A stretch of DNA of 64,000 bases from an uncultured Sphingomonadaceae bacterium (GTDB lineage: Bacteria; Pseudomonadota; Alphaproteobacteria; Sphingomonadales; Sphingomonadaceae). The notes below the pieces were generated by a model. It saw only the letters and a program-made list of their open reading frames with translations. It did no database searches and had not been told where the DNA came from. The translations under genes and the position numbers were made by a program. Where the stretch lies: contig CANNCV010000002.1 in NCBI GenBank assembly GCA_947503245.1, positions 723,465 to 787,464 of the forward strand. Reading direction: 5' to 3'. This document shows positions 9,053-18,491 of the stretch, piece by piece (the first letter of the stretch is position 1; the number at the start of each line of letters is the position of its first letter).

Positions 9053-11365
9053 TTAGGCGGCAACATCACCGGCAAAGCAACCGGCATCCCATGGGCCATT
9101 ATCTGGCAGGGCTGTGCCATCCAGATCATGGCTGATAACTTTTTTATGCACCGTGGCACGTGCGACAGAACCGGCCTGCAAATGCAGATCACTGCCGCCC
9201 GCCCCTGCAATAGCATCACCATTTGCGCCGGTTGTGCCCTTAAAATTCACAAAGCGGATATCTGCCATCACCTCATCATCATCATGCAGCACACTGCCCA
9301 GACCAGCAAAAAGCGGATGCTCTGTTTCTATAACATTGGCGGCAAACAGACTGACATTACCAGTGCAGCCAACACCATGATCCAGCGCCATATTGCCAAT
9401 ATGCGACGGGTCAAACGGGCCGAAACGATGGTTTTTGACATTTAGCTGACCCATAATATTGCCCATAATCAAATGCAGAACATGCGTCTGGTTGACTTTG
9501 CCGGGGCTGGAAAAACCGGAATATAGCAAATTCCATCGGCCAAATTCACTAAAGCCAGTGGCGGTATTATGCACCACCACAGCGCCGCGTGAATTGCCGC
9601 CATTGCTACACACCTGAACCGCTGCACCGCTATTGGTGCCAGTATATTCCAGCATATTTTGCACAATGGCAACGCCTGTCACTACTTCATCAATCAGGCC
9701 CGCGCCGGTCAGGCTTAATGTTGGCCCGTCACATTCCCGCAGTGGATTGCAGTAAACAACACAGCCCTGTGTTTCATCACGCAGGGTGAAATTGCCCGGC
9801 CGCGTAAAGGCATTGCCTATGGCGCACCAGCCATCATAGGTTGCACCAGCCAGATCACCAGAGATACCGCGCAACAGACGCATTTCACTATTGCCGGGAA
9901 TACCCAAAATAGCACTACTTCCACTGTGCCCAGTGATATTCATGCCAGTGATGTAACAGCTATTTGCCCCGCTGATTATCGCGCCATCATAATTAGCATT
10001 GTCAAAATCCACATCATCCAGCCAGAGACGCATGGGTCGCACTGGGCCGCCCCCTGCCTCATTATACTGGCCAAAATTGCTGTTACCGATGCGGCGCAAA
10101 CCCACATCAGCAATGCGCAATATGGCTTCCCCGCTAGGCGTGGTCAGGCTGTCACCTGTGCCCAAACGCGGGCGGAAATTCTCACCGCCAAAATCATAGG
10201 CCACATCGCTGCGCGGTACATTCGGGTCACGCGTCAATGTCAATGCAGCAATTTGCTGGTGAATGGATGTTGCACCATTGGGCGCGGTCAGTTCATGATT
10301 GCCAGCATTAGCGCGGATAATACAACCATCAGAAATGCCGCCAGTTGCCGCCAGATTGGCCTGATCATCAATGGCCAGCAATGCGCCTTCCACTGTTTTG
10401 AAACGCGCCATCTGCGCCACGGTGGCATCTGTTGACCACATGCCCGCATCATCATTTGGCAATGCGCTATTAATATAGGCCAAGGGCGGATTGTTGAACC
10501 GCTCCACATCTTTGCGGTAATAGCGCGGGCTAAAGGCTTTAATATCGTCACTGTCTGCGCTGTCTATCACGCTGGCATCATCGCCCAGCCACGGGAATGC
10601 GCGGCCATTTAGGGTGATCAAAGGGCCATCAAGATCAGTAATATCCAATGTGCCGGAAAATACTGTGCAGGGCACTGCATCTTTGCCCCATGTTGAAGGC
10701 TGCGGATCATTAGAAATTTCCTCAACAATGCCATTGCCGCCATCTGTTGCGCGCACTTTAACACATGGCACCATCTGGCCATCACGCGCACCATGGTGAA
10801 ATACCACCACTTCCCAATAGAGCGAATTGCCAATGACAATCTGGTCAACCATGGCCCAGCGCACGGTTGGTTTTTCACTGACCAGCACAGAGTTATTTTC
10901 AAACCCGAAAACCGTGTCCGTGGCCAGCAACCATTCATCAAAAGCCACGCCAAATTCTGTGTCCTGATCTTGATTGGGCGCAATATCACCGCGCCGCCGC
11001 GTGATGGTGATTTTGTCATTATGCACAGTCGCATTGCCCTGACGGTCAAAACCTTTGCGGCTGACCGGAAAGGTAACAGGGTTGCTGTCTGGCGCAAATT
11101 CAGGCGGTGCAATCGTGTAATCGCCAGTCCAGCCCAGCACATCAACACTGGCCAGCGGCACCGCAGGCGGCGCAGAACCCAATGCAAACTCCAGCGCATC
11201 AAGCCGCATTGTCAAAGCCGCCAGCGTTACCGAAACATTGCCAATAATGCTGGTGATAGGCGCGATCACCAATTCATCATCTTTCACCATGGGCACCATT
11301 TCTGCGCCGGTCAGTGGCAAATTGGCAGGCGGCAGTAATGAAATGCGATTAGGGGCATCGGTCAT
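9053..11365 (-). CDS. putative tail spike/fibre with probable parallel beta-helix region
   Basis: 770 aa in late tail region; N-terminal ISLLPPANLPLTGAEMVPMVKDDE (phage fibre N-domain style) and C-terminal SHDLDGTALPDNGPWDAGCF typical of beta-helix proteins. Confidence 0.65.
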   Translation of the reverse strand: MTDAPNRISLLPPANLPLTGAEMVPMVKDDELVIAPITSIIGNVSVTLAALTMRLDALEFALGSAPPAVPLASVDVLGWTGDYTIAPPEFAPDSNPVTFPVSRKGFDRQGNATVHNDKITITRRRGDIAPNQDQDTEFGVAFDEWLLATDTVFGFENNSVLVSEKPTVRWAMVDQIVIGNSLYWEVVVFHHGARDGQMVPCVKVRATDGGNGIVEEISNDPQPSTWGKDAVPCTVFSGTLDITDLDGPLITLNGRAFPWLGDDASVIDSADSDDIKAFSPRYYRKDVERFNNPPLAYINSALPNDDAGMWSTDATVAQMARFKTVEGALLAIDDQANLAATGGISDGCIIRANAGNHELTAPNGATSIHQQIAALTLTRDPNVPRSDVAYDFGGENFRPRLGTGDSLTTPSGEAILRIADVGLRRIGNSNFGQYNEAGGGPVRPMRLWLDDVDFDNANYDGAIISGANSCYITGMNITGHSGSSAILGIPGNSEMRLLRGISGDLAGATYDGWCAIGNAFTRPGNFTLRDETQGCVVYCNPLRECDGPTLSLTGAGLIDEVVTGVAIVQNMLEYTGTNSGAAVQVCSNGGNSRGAVVVHNTATGFSEFGRWNLLYSGFSSPGKVNQTHVLHLIMGNIMGQLNVKNHRFGPFDPSHIGNMALDHGVGCTGNVSLFAANVIETEHPLFAGLGSVLHDDDEVMADIRFVNFKGTTGANGDAIAGAGGSDLHLQAGSVARATVHKKVISHDLDGTALPDNGPWDAGCFAGDVAA

Positions 11366-11382
11366 GGTCGTTATCCTTTGGT

Positions 11383-12471
11383 CTAAATTTTCATGATATA
11401 GGCAAGGGCAAAATAGGGCGGCAGATGATCGGCAGTTTCGATTGACAGGCCGTGATTATGCGCTTCGCCGCCGCCAGTGGCCGATGACAGGCCAATATTT
11501 GCGCCATCGGTTCCGTCACTGTTAAAACTATATTCCTGATTTTCTTCTGTGCGGGATTTGAATGACACGCTGTTAGCAGCGGTCAAAACGCCATCACCTT
11601 CAACATTTTTCGCCGTCTGGTGACGGTGGGAAGGCATCTGGTTTTCTGTCAGCACATGGTTCGCAACCGCGCCGCCATGGGCATGGCTGGCACTGCCGCC
11701 ACTATCACCCACATTATAAGTATCACCCGCACCAATGATGAATTGTCCGGTCAGGTCTGGTGTCCCGTTGGTACCATCACATAAGGCCCAGCCCAAAGGC
11801 ACCAAAGCACCAGACCACATGCCGATAAAACCCTGTGGCAGTGCTTCGCGGATGAGGCGCTGCGTCTGCTCTGGTGTCATGCTGTGTGTGGCATTGTCCG
11901 CGTCATCCGCTTCCACTGCGCTGGCCAATGGGCGGGTGCCTGCAATGGCGCGTAGGGTTTTTGCCGGTGTCATGATACGCAGATCATCAACACCTTCATC
12001 AACCTCTGCATTGTCCGCAATCTCTGCCACGCCCTGCAAAATTTCACTGGCTGGCGGATAGCTGAAATTGGCATCACCAAAGTTGATGACGGCCGCCTGG
12101 TCATTCTGCAATGTGATATCTGCGGCAATCAAAGCGGTTGCGCTGTCTGTTTTGGAAAGGAATGGCGCATCTGCGCTATACACGGCCAGCAATGTGCCAT
12201 CGGCCAGAAACAGACCAAAGCCGGTAATATCATAATTGTCTGTGCTGCTATCCCGCGCGGTGACATGCACCATATTGGGCGCGGCTGTTTCACCGGACAC
12301 GCTATCCAGTGCTTTTATTTGCCCCGGCAATGCGGTCAATGTTGGTGCCATCACAAATGGTGTGCTGGTGACGCCCATGCTGGCGATTGTCACGGCATCT
12401 GTGCCGCCATTTTGCGCGTCTACAATCGCATCAAAACCGGCATCGGTAATCATCATGTTTAGCGCGGTCAT
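11383..12471 (-). CDS. phage tail fibre with tail-collar domain (gpH-like)
   Basis: GFIGMWSGALVPLGWALCDGTNGTPDLTGQFIIGAGDTYNVGDSGG collar motif. Confidence 0.85.
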   Translation of the reverse strand: MTALNMMITDAGFDAIVDAQNGGTDAVTIASMGVTSTPFVMAPTLTALPGQIKALDSVSGETAAPNMVHVTARDSSTDNYDITGFGLFLADGTLLAVYSADAPFLSKTDSATALIAADITLQNDQAAVINFGDANFSYPPASEILQGVAEIADNAEVDEGVDDLRIMTPAKTLRAIAGTRPLASAVEADDADNATHSMTPEQTQRLIREALPQGFIGMWSGALVPLGWALCDGTNGTPDLTGQFIIGAGDTYNVGDSGGSASHAHGGAVANHVLTENQMPSHRHQTAKNVEGDGVLTAANSVSFKSRTEENQEYSFNSDGTDGANIGLSSATGGGEAHNHGLSIETADHLPPYFALAYIMKI

Positions 12472-12481
12472 AATATTCCCT

Positions 12482-13132
12482 TTATGGCTCTAAAAACTGG
12501 CCGTTTTCGTCTTGCAAAGGCTGGCCATCTTCTGACAACAGCCAGCGCTGCCATGATGCATCATCATCATGGGCTGCGGCGTAGATATTGCGGCCAAAAA
12601 TGGCGTTGCGCCCTGCACTGACAGCAAAAATTCGGGCCATGGCGTCCACACTCTGCACAAAATCAAAATGCGCGCGCACTGGCTTTACCGCTGTGACATC
12701 GCGGATGATGGCGGCGGCGGTTTCTTGCGTTAAAAAACTGGCCGGAATATCCGCAGCCGGTGCCTGAATTTCAAATGTGTATGGCTGGCCGCTGCCCGAT
12801 GGTTCAAACCATTCAATAATCTGTAACAGCGGGTGAAATCTCTCCAGCACTTCACGCACCGATGCGCGGGTGCCTTTGCGCCGGTGAAAGGGTATGGCAT
12901 CGGCAATGGCGGCCCGTTTTTGCGCTTCACTCCAATCACTATCCCATTGGCTGATCGCCAGACCCCATGCCAGAAAGGGCAATATGGGTGCGGGGCAAAG
13001 CAACGGATTCCACAAATCACCAATGGCGGACAGATCAGGATTGGCGCGCATTGCGCTTTCCATGACAAATTCAAAATCACTGCTTTGCGGCGGCAATAAT
13101 GATTGCATTTTCACTGCGTCATCAATGGTCAT
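12482..13132 (-). CDS. phage tail protein I
   Basis: LLPPQSSDFEFVMESAMRANPDLSAIGDLWNPLLCPAPILPFLAWGL; adjacent to J. Confidence 0.88.
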   Translation of the reverse strand: MTIDDAVKMQSLLPPQSSDFEFVMESAMRANPDLSAIGDLWNPLLCPAPILPFLAWGLAISQWDSDWSEAQKRAAIADAIPFHRRKGTRASVREVLERFHPLLQIIEWFEPSGSGQPYTFEIQAPAADIPASFLTQETAAAIIRDVTAVKPVRAHFDFVQSVDAMARIFAVSAGRNAIFGRNIYAAAHDDDASWQRWLLSEDGQPLQDENGQFLEP

Positions 13133-13139
13133 GCGCCGC

Positions 13140-14078
13140 TCATTCTGCGATGCCGCTGTCTGTCAACATGATGTTTTGCGCATAGGCCGCTTGTGCAGGG
13201 CCAACCACCACATCATTGGCCGGGCTGGAGAGCAAAACATTTTGAATGCCCGCCACTTTTAGTGCGGATATAATACCAGCCTTTGTGATATCACGGCCAA
13301 GGCGGCGGTTATCTGACAAAAACGCATCCAGCGTGTCACGCGCCGTTTGCAATATCAGGCTGCTATCCGGGCCGGAATAACGAAACAGATTGGCCTCAAT
13401 GTCAAAATTGATAATATCTGCACTGGCTACCGTCACTTGATCGGTCAAAGGCCGCACCGCATCATCATTCACAATGGCGGTGACATCGGCAATCATCTGG
13501 GCGGTTGCTGTTCCGTCACCATCACCAATATTGGGCCGCGCCAATAACGACACCAGCACTTGGCCGGGTGCGGGTGATGTTGCGCTGGCATCGATCACAT
13601 CACTATTGGCTGATCGCGCATGAAATATATAGGCCAGTTCCGGCCCCGCCACAGAAAAACTATTGGGTGCAATCAAAATCCGTTCGCGAAAATCATCATC
13701 ACTTTCGGGCACAGATACTTCACCGAACATTGGGTTGATGCCGGTTGTTGATAAACGCTCAACACCCATTAACGCGCCCAAATGGTCCAATGCTGCGCCA
13801 GTGGCAAAGGCCAGCAACAGCGATTTTGCGGCATCATTAAATGCGGCCGCCAACACCATTTCATCATAGGTGTCAGCCTCTATCAATTTCACTGCCGGGT
13901 CACTGGCCACCAATGCCGTTTGCTGCGCCGCCAAGGCCGCAAACCGGTCCAGCTTATCCTGTCTGCGCGTTTCAAAATCGGGTTGGTCAATCAATTGCGG
14001 CGGTGGCAATCGTGACAGATCGACTGCCGGGCTGGTGGCAATGGATGCTGGCGCTATAGGGTTTTCATTTTCGGGCAT
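13140..14078 (-). CDS. baseplate assembly protein J
   Basis: DLSRLPPPQLIDQPDFETRRQDKLDRFAAL...GVERLSTTG; upstream of I. Confidence 0.9.
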   Translation of the reverse strand: MPENENPIAPASIATSPAVDLSRLPPPQLIDQPDFETRRQDKLDRFAALAAQQTALVASDPAVKLIEADTYDEMVLAAAFNDAAKSLLLAFATGAALDHLGALMGVERLSTTGINPMFGEVSVPESDDDFRERILIAPNSFSVAGPELAYIFHARSANSDVIDASATSPAPGQVLVSLLARPNIGDGDGTATAQMIADVTAIVNDDAVRPLTDQVTVASADIINFDIEANLFRYSGPDSSLILQTARDTLDAFLSDNRRLGRDITKAGIISALKVAGIQNVLLSSPANDVVVGPAQAAYAQNIMLTDSGIAE

Positions 14079-14124
14079 GCGGTCTGACTGGCCCAGTATG
14101 TCACACTATTTCTAGTCTGCTGTG

Positions 14125-14145
14125 TTGTCAGTCCGCATCTGACAA
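14125..14145. promoter_or_regulatory. late-operon palindrome upstream of J
   Basis: TTGTCAG-tccgcat-CTGACAA; centre 57 bp upstream of the J start. Confidence 0.7.
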
Positions 14146-14189
14146 TATGGGTTATTCAGGATCAAGATGCGCGACTGCTCAACCGCTTA

Positions 14190-14492
14190 TCAATGCAGAT
14201 TGCGGCTGCGCACTAAGGCTTCGCCCTTGGTGACCATGGCCGCTGTACGCACAGTGTCAGTGGCTTTTGCTAGAGTGCGGAATATAGCCGCCATATAATC
14301 GGCCGGCATATCCGGCGCGTCCCTGCCCTGTTCATTCTGGTCAACCAATATGGCAATGCCCTGCATCGCCTCGCTGATTGTACGCAGATCATATTCCGAA
14401 TCTTCACTGAACACATATCCGCCCAGTTTTTGCGCTGTGGCGGTTTCATCTGTACGCGCTGCGCCAGAATGGGTATTGCGGGTATTAGCCAT
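14190..14492 (-). CDS. small phage protein of unknown function, copy A
   Basis: 100 aa MANTRNTHSGAARTDETATAQKLGGYVFSEDSEYDL...; nearly identical to copy B at 25385-25687. Confidence 0.75.
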   Translation of the reverse strand: MANTRNTHSGAARTDETATAQKLGGYVFSEDSEYDLRTISEAMQGIAILVDQNEQGRDAPDMPADYMAAIFRTLAKATDTVRTAAMVTKGEALVRSRNLH

Positions 14493-14522
14493 GATGATCA
14501 CCTTTCGATCGTTATTGGTTAG

Positions 14523-14555
14523 GGCCGATGACAAGGTTGCTGCCTTGCATCGGCC
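14523..14555. repeat. inverted repeat (hairpin) between copy A and the RHH gene
   Basis: GGCCGATG-a-CAAGG-ttgctg-CCTTG-CATCGGCC. Confidence 0.6.
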
Positions 14556-14560
14556 TGATT

Positions 14561-14602
14561 TTTATGGCACCATAAAATAACTATGTCAATAAATGGTTCC
14601 AT
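14561..14602 (+). promoter_or_regulatory. paired candidate operators for the RHH regulator
   Basis: TTTATGGcaCCATAAA at 14561-14576 and ATGGttCCAT at 14593-14602, flanking/overlapping the RHH start at 14583. Confidence 0.5.
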
Positions 14603-14771
14603 AAAAAAGCGCGGGCGACCGGCAACGGGTGTTAATACCGGTGTTAATGTTCGCTTACCGCAGAAGACAATCAAAGCGATAGATGACTGGATTGGTAGGC
14701 AGTCAGACAATCCTTCACGTCCTGAAGCAATTCGCCGTTTGCTCGATAAGGGCTTAGGAAAGACCTTGTGA
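14583..14771 (+). CDS. small ribbon-helix-helix (CopG/Arc-like) DNA-binding protein
   Basis: KKRGRPATGVNTGVNVRLPQKTIKAIDDWIGRQSDNPSRPEAIRRLLDKGL. Confidence 0.75.
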   Translation: MSINGSIKKRGRPATGVNTGVNVRLPQKTIKAIDDWIGRQSDNPSRPEAIRRLLDKGLGKTL

Positions 14772-15541
14772 CTAGTACACAGCAAAGTCCAATCAAGGAT
14801 CATAATAAAATTAGGTTGGCGACTGATAGGCTTAATACCTTAACCGGGGAAGAATTGACTATCCTCAAAGCACTCTTTGATCGTAGTTCAAAGAAGGAAA
14901 TTGCTTATAATCTTGGAGTTTCTACACGAACAGTATCTCGTCGATATAAATCGATATTAAGCAAGTTGCGGGTAAAAACACTGCCTGAGGCCATTTCTGT
15001 CTTTGTACAGGTCAGAAATTATCAAGACCTAGAATTTCGAACCAATGATATTGCAGCGGACCTCTTTCATGATTCATCTACCGCTATCACATCTTCAACT
15101 TGGACTGGTAAACAAACCCCCAAGGAAATTCGGCAGGCAGTGATCCACGCAGCACCTATGTTATTGGAAGGGTTAGATGCACTGATAATAGCTGTCGAAG
15201 CCAAGCGTATAAATGATCCTGATGCTCAGACTGCTCTGGATGCTGCAAAAGAACTACATTCTGCACTTGACGAATTGATCCGCTATGCTGAGGCTGGACA
15301 GGGATTAAGCAGGTTGAATGAAATGTGGGGCAGTATTCGGGACAAATCCATGCAGCTATTTTCTGATCACGGCGTCTTTGCTACCACCTCACCTATCTTA
15401 GCAATAGGCACGGCTGCAATGCTTGAATTGGCTTCGGGAGAAAATCTTGATGGTAGCGCACTTGCTACAATATGGGCTGGCTGGCTAGCTGCCGATATTG
15501 CAAAGAAATTTGGTGGCGGCAAAACCAATAAGGACATTTGA
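14768..15541 (+). CDS. LuxR/GerE-type HTH protein with uncharacterised C-terminal region
   Basis: LTGEELTILKALFDRSSKKEIAYNLGVSTRTVSRRYKSILSKLRVKTLPEAISVF; overlaps the RHH stop by 4 bp. Confidence 0.7.
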   Translation: MTSTQQSPIKDHNKIRLATDRLNTLTGEELTILKALFDRSSKKEIAYNLGVSTRTVSRRYKSILSKLRVKTLPEAISVFVQVRNYQDLEFRTNDIAADLFHDSSTAITSSTWTGKQTPKEIRQAVIHAAPMLLEGLDALIIAVEAKRINDPDAQTALDAAKELHSALDELIRYAEAGQGLSRLNEMWGSIRDKSMQLFSDHGVFATTSPILAIGTAAMLELASGENLDGSALATIWAGWLAADIAKKFGGGKTNKDI

Positions 15542-15553
15542 TTAACACATATA

Positions 15554-15604
15554 CGCCCAATTTTGCGCTGTGGCGGTTTCGTCTGTACGCGCTGCGTCAG
15601 CATG
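15554..15604 (-). pseudogene. N-terminal remnant (third copy) of the duplicated small phage gene
   Basis: cgcccaattttgcgctgtggcggtttcgtctgtacgcgctgcgtcagcatg aligns to cgcccagtttttgcgctgtggcggtttcatctgtacgcgctgcgccagaatg in copy A. Confidence 0.7.
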
Positions 15605-15674
15605 AACGCTTTATCAAGTCCGGCCCTGTCAACTGTAAGGATGGCATTTCACGCGCTTGCTGGATGTTTTCGGC

Positions 15675-16151
15675 TTAATCTTGATCCAAATGCTTGGCCA
15701 TCGCATCCAATATGCCAGCGCGGTCATCGTCATTAAATCCTAATAGACGGCGTTGCGTCATGCGCGCCCTAATCCGTGTGCCATCTTTTAATTTGCCGAA
15801 TGTTACGGTTAAACCAAAATGATGCTGTGCGGCTATTCTGGACAAACCACCTTTGAAAGTCAGTTCGCCACCATCGGCATCAGCGGTGATTGGCATATTC
15901 CGTAAACGACGAATATTGCGAAACATCTTTGAGCGATTACGAATGCGGAAAGCCCTGCCCGTTCGTCTTTTATCAGGCTTGCGCGGTGCCATGGCTGTGC
16001 CATCGGGCTGCACATTGGCGGCAATGCGTTTGGCATTGGCCTTGCGCACTTCACGCATGATTTTGATGGACAGGCCGCGCATTGGCGCAGGGTCCAATGT
16101 GGCCAGATAATCGCCCAGCCAATCCTCTAACGCGGTCAGATCATCAGCCAT
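15675..16151 (-). CDS. phage virion morphogenesis/tail completion protein, gpS-like
   Basis: LTALEDWLGDYLATLDPAPMRGLSIKIMREVRKANAKRIAANVQPDGTAMAPRK. Confidence 0.85.
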   Translation of the reverse strand: MADDLTALEDWLGDYLATLDPAPMRGLSIKIMREVRKANAKRIAANVQPDGTAMAPRKPDKRRTGRAFRIRNRSKMFRNIRRLRNMPITADADGGELTFKGGLSRIAAQHHFGLTVTFGKLKDGTRIRARMTQRRLLGFNDDDRAGILDAMAKHLDQD

Positions 16152-16169
16152 TATTTTGCGCGGTGCTGT

Positions 16170-16637
16170 CTATTCAAAATCACCGGGACTGCCTAACCGA
16201 CGCACTGGTGATGTGTCAAATTCAGTAAACGGGTTTTCTGGCTCTGGCACATATTCCATGGCAAAGCTGCCATCATCATTGCGCACGGCGCGCACATTCT
16301 CTGTCAGATCGATGCTGATTTCCAGATCAACAGCCTTATTGTCCAATATATCGACATCAAAACCAAATGCCTGCCCCGTGCCTCTGCCCTTTGCCGCTAC
16401 CAATTCGGGCTGATTGGTGCGCAGCCAATATAATATTGTGGCCGATAATACCGCCAGATCACCAGTGAAAGACAGCATGAAAATGCGCAGCGTATAGCGA
16501 TGTTCAAAGCTATAATCATCTGTGCCATAACCGCGCACATTGCCGGTTTCTGTGATCACAATAAATTGCTGCGGATTGATTTTGGTATCGGGCAAAGCCT
16601 CTGTGATCGCTTTGCGCAGGCTTTTAGGCTTTCTCAT
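16170..16637 (-). CDS. tail completion protein, gpR-like
   Basis: MRKPKSLRKAITEALPDTKINPQQFIVITETGNVRGYGTDDYSFEHRYTL; adjacent to S. Confidence 0.85.
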   Translation of the reverse strand: MRKPKSLRKAITEALPDTKINPQQFIVITETGNVRGYGTDDYSFEHRYTLRIFMLSFTGDLAVLSATILYWLRTNQPELVAAKGRGTGQAFGFDVDILDNKAVDLEISIDLTENVRAVRNDDGSFAMEYVPEPENPFTEFDTSPVRRLGSPGDFE

Positions 16638-16659
16638 TATCCAGCTTTCATGTCTCTGT

Positions 16660-16929
16660 TCAGGGCTTTACCGGTGGTTTTGGGCACAGCGCATCATAGC
16701 GGGCATTATGCACTTGAATTTCGTCAATCGTTTCTGGGGTGTCTGCCGCATTGCCTTTATCAATTTGTGCAGGGCGCGGCTTTTCACGCTCTGCCAGCGG
16801 CAATTGCGCGAAGCTGATATTGCGCAGATTCAGGCAGGCATCACTAACAATTTTCGGGGGTGCGACTGTGCTGCATGCAGCCAGCATGGGCAGCATCAGG
16901 ATCATTGCGCAAAGTGTTTTCAGCGTCAT
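16660..16929 (-). CDS. putative Rz1-like outer-membrane spanin lipoprotein
   Basis: MTLKTLCAMILMLPMLAACS lipobox; overlaps 16844-17131 out of frame. Confidence 0.6.
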   Translation of the reverse strand: MTLKTLCAMILMLPMLAACSTVAPPKIVSDACLNLRNISFAQLPLAEREKPRPAQIDKGNAADTPETIDEIQVHNARYDALCPKPPVKP

Positions 16930-17131
16930 TGGCTTTTTCCGTTCGTTCGATAGTGGTTTGCAGGGCTTCATTGGTGACTTTGGCCGCGCCTGCATCTTCT
17001 GCGGCGTCAAAAGCGGTGTTGATGAAATGGCGGGCCGCAATAATGGCCAGCGCAAAAGCCATGGCGATGCCAACCAGCACCAGAATTTTATGGCCCTTTT
17101 TCATTGCTTCAAAAATTGCGAATATTTGCAT
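16844..17131 (-). CDS. putative Rz-like inner-membrane spanin
   Basis: N-terminal TM helix then AEDAGAAKVTNEALQTTIERTEKANDAENTLRNDPDA; overlapping downstream lipoprotein ORF. Confidence 0.6.
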   Translation of the reverse strand: MQIFAIFEAMKKGHKILVLVGIAMAFALAIIAARHFINTAFDAAEDAGAAKVTNEALQTTIERTEKANDAENTLRNDPDAAHAGCMQHSRTPENC

Positions 17132-17132
17132 G

Positions 17133-17330
17133 TCATTCTCCAAAAAAAACAATGGCCAGCGCCATAAACCCGGCAACAATCCAGCCACCAAAAACAACCA
17201 GCATGCCGCAGCCCAAAACCAGTTTTTCCTCTGTATTTATTTTGCTCTGTTGGCGGCGTTTGCATGGGTTAATCCCTTCTGTCCGGCGGCGGGCCATCAT
17301 CATTGGCGGTGAAGTAAAAGGCGGCGGCAA
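17133..17330 (-). CDS. small membrane protein, possible holin component
   Basis: 65 aa with hydrophobic segment VLGCGMLVVFGGWIVAGFMALAIVFFG in lysis cluster. Confidence 0.5.
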   Translation of the reverse strand: MPPPFTSPPMMMARRRTEGINPCKRRQQSKINTEEKLVLGCGMLVVFGGWIVAGFMALAIVFFGE

Positions 17331-17499
17331 GGCCGATTAACCCCTGAACAATCACTGCCTGTGACAATGTTTTGAACAGGTCATTCTCTGCCAAATCAGG
17401 CCGCATAATCATGATGACAAAAATCATGATGGTCAGGATGACAAAGCCCAGCACCAATGCCGCACGGGCCGATGCCGGAGTAAGTTTGGGCAGTCTCAT
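17269..17499 (-). CDS. small membrane protein, possible holin
   Basis: 76 aa, two hydrophobic segments, directly downstream of the lysozyme gene. Confidence 0.5.
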   Translation of the reverse strand: MRLPKLTPASARAALVLGFVILTIMIFVIMIMRPDLAENDLFKTLSQAVIVQGLIGLAAAFYFTANDDGPPPDRRD

Positions 17500-18179
17500 G
17501 CCTGCATGGCCATGTGCAAATCGGCAGTGATGTCAACACGGCGGGCCGATGACCAAACGGGCTTGCGCCCCTGCACATCATAAACCGTGGCCTTGCCATC
17601 GCTTGACCATTTGCCATCAAAAAACAAATCACGTTCTTTTGTGCGGCGCGGTATGATTTCACGCGGCTTGCGCCAGTTCATAAATGCCTTGCGGGCACTG
17701 ACCGGGCGGCCAACATTAAATTCGTTTACCCATGACGCGCGCAAAATCGCGCCGGTGTTATAATGAAATGACAGGGCAGCGGCATATTGCGCCTCATTCA
17801 ATGGCTGGTCATTAAAGGCGCGCCGCACATCTGGGCCATATTTTTCTGCACACAGCCAAGTGAATATTTCCAGACACCGGGCAATTGATTGCGGATTGTT
17901 AATATAGCGGTCAACGCCATGGCCCGATGCGCTAGTCACGCCAACGCCCCATGTCAAAATGCCTACACTGTCCAAATATGCCTCTGGCACAATCGCTTCA
18001 TGCGCGACCAGTTCCATCATGATGCGCGGCGTCAATGTATAGGGCACATAGCTGTCACTGCTAGACGCAGCGATTGACAGGCCCAGGGCGGCGGCAACAG
18101 CGCGGGCCGTATCTGGCCCCCATTTTCCATCTGCCGCCAAACCCAAATGCTTTTGAATATCAGTGAGTGCTGGAGTCAT
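17496..18179 (-). CDS. endolysin: N-terminal peptidoglycan-binding-like repeat plus lysozyme domain
   Basis: IQKHLGLAADGKWGPDTARAVAAALGL then LVAHEAIVPEAYLDSVGILTWGVGVTSASG. Confidence 0.8.
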   Translation of the reverse strand: MTPALTDIQKHLGLAADGKWGPDTARAVAAALGLSIAASSSDSYVPYTLTPRIMMELVAHEAIVPEAYLDSVGILTWGVGVTSASGHGVDRYINNPQSIARCLEIFTWLCAEKYGPDVRRAFNDQPLNEAQYAAALSFHYNTGAILRASWVNEFNVGRPVSARKAFMNWRKPREIIPRRTKERDLFFDGKWSSDGKATVYDVQGRKPVWSSARRVDITADLHMAMQA

Positions 18180-18490
18180 TGCGCCATCTCCAGCATGCAG
18201 CGTGTCTTAACACCTGTTTTATCAACCAATTGATCAATAGTGCGCGTGGTGCAGTTCATAAAGGATGACCGGGCATCCAACCGGTCCTTATTCTCTTGTG
18301 CCAACACCACAATATAATCGACTTTTTTATCAATTGCGGTCAGCTTTTCCGATTGTGCGGGTGATAATTGCGCTTCCGCCGGCATGGCAGAAATTACTGC
18401 GCCGGCCGCTGCGGCAAAACCGGCAAAAAGGGCGGCAATGGCGGTTATCAATCGCGACTTGCTGTCTATCAGTTCCAGTGTTTTGGGCAT
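18176..18490 (-). CDS. hypothetical phage membrane-anchored protein
   Basis: N-terminal hydrophobic helix; overlaps lysozyme start. Confidence 0.5.
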   Translation of the reverse strand: MPKTLELIDSKSRLITAIAALFAGFAAAAGAVISAMPAEAQLSPAQSEKLTAIDKKVDYIVVLAQENKDRLDARSSFMNCTTRTIDQLVDKTGVKTRCMLEMAQ

Positions 18491-18491
18491 T

